A DNA stretch of 7,789 nucleotides from the NCBI GenBank assembly GCA_028717165.1, contig JAQUOK010000121.1:1-7789 (forward strand). The letters run 5' to 3'. Of this stretch, positions 4,731-7,789 are shown piece after piece. The translations under genes were made by a program, and so were the position numbers. The notes beneath the pieces were generated by a model. The model worked only from the letters and a program-made list of their open reading frames with translations, was not told where the DNA came from and made no database searches. Every line of letters starts with the position of its first letter. Positions within the stretch are counted from its first letter, which is position 1. The stretch comes from Victivallaceae bacterium (GTDB lineage: Bacteria; Verrucomicrobiota; Lentisphaeria; Victivallales; Victivallaceae).

Positions 4731-7700
4731 TTACTTCTGCATATTATAGACGTTCTGGTGGTATTCCTGCAGCGTACAGACTTCCAGCTGGCTGAATTTC
4801 TGTTGATCCTTTATCCCTCCCACTGCGGCGGAAAGCCCGGCGAGAGTAGTGGTTATCGGGATGCCGTTGATAACGGCTTTGGAACGCATCTGGATCTCGG
4901 CGACCATCGCCTGCGCGCCGTTTTCAGTAGTATTGATAATCCACTGGACCCGGTGTTCATTGATCAGGTCAAGCATGTTCGGACGTCCTTCCGAAATTTT
5001 GTATATTGCGTTGGTCGGGATGCCGTTGTCGTAAAGCATCGTCGAAGTTCCGCAGGTCGCGTAGATCGAAAATCCCATTTCAACCAGTTCCTTGACCAGT
5101 CCTATCGCCGGTTCCTTGTCTTCATTCCGCAGGGAAACACAGATATTTCCGCTGAGCGGCAGGGAACTTCCGGCGGCCAGCTGGGATTTCAGATAGGCCA
5201 GATTGCGGTCATAATCCAAACTCATGACTTCTCCGGTGGATTTCATTTCCGGAGTCAGTATAATGTCGACGCCAGGGAACTTGATGAAGGGAAATACCGC
5301 TTCCTTGACCACGGTATACGGGATATCTATTTCTTTAGTAAAGCCGATCTCCTTCAGGGTTTCGCCCATCATGCAGCGGGCGGCCATGCGGGCCAGCGGC
5401 CAGCCGATAGCCTTGCTGACGAAAGGCGCCGTCCTTGAGGCCCTGGGGTTGACTTCCAGGATATAAATTTCATCGCCCTTGACCGCAAACTGAATATTCA
5501 TCAGTCCGCAGACATGTAATTCCCGCGCCAGGTCATAAGCGTGCCGGTGGATCTGGGCGATCGCTTTTTCCGAAAGGTTCGCCGCCGGGATGATTCCCGC
5601 AGAGTCGCCGGAATGAATTCCCGCCAGTTCAACGTGTTCGATTATGGCGCCGACAACAACATCTTTGCCGTCGGAAATACAGTCCACATCCAGTTCGATG
5701 GCATCGATCAGGAAACGGTCCAGCAGAATCGGTTTCCCGGGAGAAATGGACTCCGCTTCTCCGACATATTTACGCAAATATTTTTCCTTGTAAACAATGA
5801 CCATGCCGCGCCCGCCGAGCACAAAAGAAGGGCGCACCAGCAGCGGATAACCGATTTTATCGGCAACCTCCAGGGCTTCCTCGACATTTGTCGCGATCCC
5901 GTTCGGCGGCTGTTTGATCTGCAGTCTTTCCGCCAGTTCCTGGAAGAAATCGCGGTCTTCCGCGGCGTTGATGTCTTCGGGGCTGGTGCCGATGATTTTC
6001 GCCCCGGCCGCCTGCAGCTGATCCGCCAGGTTCAACGGCGTCTGGCCGCCGAACTGAACGATTATGCCGTCACAGTTTTCGCGCTCGTAAACATGCATGA
6101 CGTCTTCCAGGGTCAGCGGTTCAAAGTAGAGTTTATCGCTGCTGTCATAGTCGGTGGAAACCGTTTCCGGGTTGCTGTTGACCATAACGCACTCATGGCC
6201 GGATTCGCGCAGGGCAAAGGCGGCATGTACGCAGCAGTAGTCAAATTCGATACCCTGTCCGATACGGTTCGGGCCGCCGCCCAGCACCATAATGGATTTT
6301 TTGCCGTTGCGGTCGCGTACCGGTTCGGTCCGTTCGCCGTAAGTCGAATAGTAGTAGGGGGTTATGGCTTCAAATTCCCCGGCGCAGGTATCGACGGTCA
6401 GGAAAACCGGCTGGAGGCCGACTTTTTTACGGGCCTTCCAGACCGAAGTTTCGTCGCTGTTCAGAATAAAGGCCAGTTGGCGGTCGGAATAACCGAATTC
6501 TTTCGCCTGCCGGAAAAGCTGCAGGTCTTTACACAGGCCTTCCAGGTTTCCGGCGGAAGCTATTTCATCTTCAAAGGCCGCCAGTTCCGCCATGTGCCTC
6601 AGGAAATAAGGGTCTATCTTCGTCAGTTCAAATATTTTTTCAGCCGTGTAGCCGCGTCTGAAAGCCGCACGGATCACGAAAACCCGGTCGCTGTGAGGCC
6701 GGATCATTTCCGCCTCCAGCTCTTCGTTGCGCATCGACTCGAATTTTTCGTCTTTGCCGTCCGCTCCGAAACCGGCGCGTCCGGTTTCCAGGGAACGCAG
6801 GGCTTTCTGGAAAGACTGTTTGAGGTTCCTGCCTATGGACATCGCCTCGCCGACGGACTTCATCTGGGTGCCGAGGGTGGAATCCGCCTGTACGAATTTC
6901 TCGAACGTGAATCGCGGAACTTTGGTGACGACATAGTCCAGGGCCGGTTCGAAACAGCTTGGGGTTTCGCCGGTAATGTCGTTGAGTATTTCGTCGAGGG
7001 TATACCCTATCGCCAGCAGAGTGGCTATTTTTGCGATCGGGAAACCGGTGGCTTTCGAAGCCAGCGCGGACGAACGGGAAACCCGGGGGTTCATCTCGAT
7101 AATAACCCGCCGCCCGGTATTCGGTTCAACCGCCCACTGGACGTTGGAACCGCCGGTGGCGACGCCGATGGCTTCCATTACCGCCAGACTGGCGTCGCGC
7201 ATTTCCTGGTATTCGCGGTCGGTCAAAGTCTGGATGGGAGCGATCGTAATCGAGTCCCCGGTATGAACCCCCATAGGGTCAAGGTTTTCGATCGAACAGA
7301 CTATTACCGAATTGCCTTTTTTATCCCGCATCACCTCCATTTCGAACTCTTTCCAGCCGAGCAGGGATTCCTCTACCAGTACTTCGTGATTCTGGCTGGC
7401 GTCGAGGCCGCGGGTAACGATTTCTTTGAATTCTTCCGGGTCATGGGCGATCCCCCCGCCGGTGCCGCCAAGGGTGAAACCGGGGCGGATGATCAGCGGC
7501 CAGGAACCGATTTCAACCGCAATTCTTTCCGCTTCATCGAGGGAATGCGCCGAATCCGAACGGGGAAGTTCGAGCCCGATTCCCTGCATGGTTTTTTTGA
7601 ACATATCGCGGTCTTCGGCTTTTCGGATGCTGTCCGCGTCTGCGCCGATCAATTCAACCTGATAACGTTCGAGAATACCGCCTTCGGCCAGTTTCATGGC

Positions 7701-7789
7701 CAGATTGAGGGCGGTTTGTCCGCCGAGCGTCGGCAGCAGGGCATTGGGACGTTCCCGCCGGATTATTTCCCGGAGAATATCCACTGTCA
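4731..7789 (-). CDS. carB: Carbamoyl-phosphate synthase large subunit, 5' partial
   Basis: CarB makes carbamoyl phosphate from bicarbonate, ammonia (channelled from the glutaminase subunit CarA) and two ATP, feeding pyrimidine and arginine synthesis in the cytoplasm. 1018 codons are visible. The codon at 7784 is a GTG, but it aligns with about residue 71 of the 1073-residue E. coli protein, so it is internal and the gene continues past the right edge. Numbering from that codon: first ATP-grasp unit (about 58-330, with RPGFTLGGTGGG at 100-111 and EMNPRVSRSSAL at 230-241), oligomerisation region (about 335-480), second half starting LGGGPNRIGQGIEFDY (501-516), second ATP-grasp with RPSFVLGGRG (651-660) and EVNPRASRT (777-785), and a C-terminal MGS-like allosteric domain (about 870-1017). 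K890, T910, T913, K929 and N951 match E. coli K954, T974, T977, K993 and N1015, the IMP/UMP effector site, so nucleotide control is probably kept. The frame is intact throughout. Confidence 0.97.
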   Translation of the reverse strand, partial: TVDILREIIRRERPNALLPTLGGQTALNLAMKLAEGGILERYQVELIGADADSIRKAEDRDMFKKTMQGIGLELPRSDSAHSLDEAERIAVEIGSWPLIIRPGFTLGGTGGGIAHDPEEFKEIVTRGLDASQNHEVLVEESLLGWKEFEMEVMRDKKGNSVIVCSIENLDPMGVHTGDSITIAPIQTLTDREYQEMRDASLAVMEAIGVATGGSNVQWAVEPNTGRRVIIEMNPRVSRSSALASKATGFPIAKIATLLAIGYTLDEILNDITGETPSCFEPALDYVVTKVPRFTFEKFVQADSTLGTQMKSVGEAMSIGRNLKQSFQKALRSLETGRAGFGADGKDEKFESMRNEELEAEMIRPHSDRVFVIRAAFRRGYTAEKIFELTKIDPYFLRHMAELAAFEDEIASAGNLEGLCKDLQLFRQAKEFGYSDRQLAFILNSDETSVWKARKKVGLQPVFLTVDTCAGEFEAITPYYYSTYGERTEPVRDRNGKKSIMVLGGGPNRIGQGIEFDYCCVHAAFALRESGHECVMVNSNPETVSTDYDSSDKLYFEPLTLEDVMHVYERENCDGIIVQFGGQTPLNLADQLQAAGAKIIGTSPEDINAAEDRDFFQELAERLQIKQPPNGIATNVEEALEVADKIGYPLLVRPSFVLGGRGMVIVYKEKYLRKYVGEAESISPGKPILLDRFLIDAIELDVDCISDGKDVVVGAIIEHVELAGIHSGDSAGIIPAANLSEKAIAQIHRHAYDLARELHVCGLMNIQFAVKGDEIYILEVNPRASRTAPFVSKAIGWPLARMAARCMMGETLKEIGFTKEIDIPYTVVKEAVFPFIKFPGVDIILTPEMKSTGEVMSLDYDRNLAYLKSQLAAGSSLPLSGNICVSLRNEDKEPAIGLVKELVEMGFSIYATCGTSTMLYDNGIPTNAIYKISEGRPNMLDLINEHRVQWIINTTENGAQAMVAEIQMRSKAVINGIPITTTLAGLSAAVGGIKDQQKFSQLEVCTLQEYHQNVYNMQK

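Noticed and set aside
4333..4749. Plus-strand open frame of 138 codons overlapping the PEBP gene and its promoter
   Set aside because: It is antisense to the PEBP coding region and continues through an AT-rich promoter region; no family features.
4668..5438. Plus-strand open frame of 256 codons opposite the 3' end of carB
   Set aside because: It is antisense to the well-conserved CarB C-terminal domain and has no recognisable motif or ribosome-binding site.
7782..7784. GTG at 7784 as the start codon of carB
   Set aside because: It aligns with about residue 71 of E. coli CarB, and the frame remains open to the window edge, so the gene is simply cut off.

Overview
The window carries about 7.8 kb of bacterial DNA, very likely from a Gram-negative (diderm) organism: it encodes a LolC/E-type permease with a LolD-type ATPase (export of lipoproteins to the outer membrane) and a protein with a clear Sec signal peptide. 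The core genes look moderate in GC (48-57% in two 60-base stretches counted by hand). The sequence alone does not fix the phylum. The mix of an Unstab_antitox/ParE pair, a nucleotidyltransferase-HEPN protein and palindromic intergenic repeats would fit a PVC-type or similar environmental lineage, but that is a guess.

Layout, left to right. (1) Positions 1-290 are a hairpin-rich intergenic stretch holding one copy of a dispersed repeat. (2) Positions 291-1739 are an AT-rich accessory block: a fused nucleotidyltransferase-HEPN gene with an apparent +1 frameshift in a GGGG run, then an antitoxin/toxin pair of the Unstab_antitox-ParE/RelE type. The toxin also has an apparent frameshift that removes its conserved C-terminus. 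(3) Positions 1772-3736 hold a two-gene operon for a lipoprotein-releasing ABC transporter (permease, then ATPase). (4) Positions 3737-3995 are a convergent intergenic region with the second repeat copy, inverted relative to the first. (5) Positions 3996-4538 (minus strand) encode a secreted PEBP/YbhB-like protein behind a near-consensus sigma-70 promoter. (6) Positions 4731-7789 (minus strand) are the carbamoyl-phosphate synthase large subunit gene carB, cut by the right edge and lacking about its first 70 codons.

How the genes relate: LolC/E and LolD form one membrane complex; the antitoxin and toxin form one module; carB and the PEBP gene are separate units on the minus strand. No CRISPR array, tRNA, rRNA or transposase was seen. 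The two points most worth a second look are the paired frameshifts, both confined to the accessory block, and the modular inverted intergenic repeat flanking the region from 156 to 3845. I did not find convincing evidence of a wholly new biological system.
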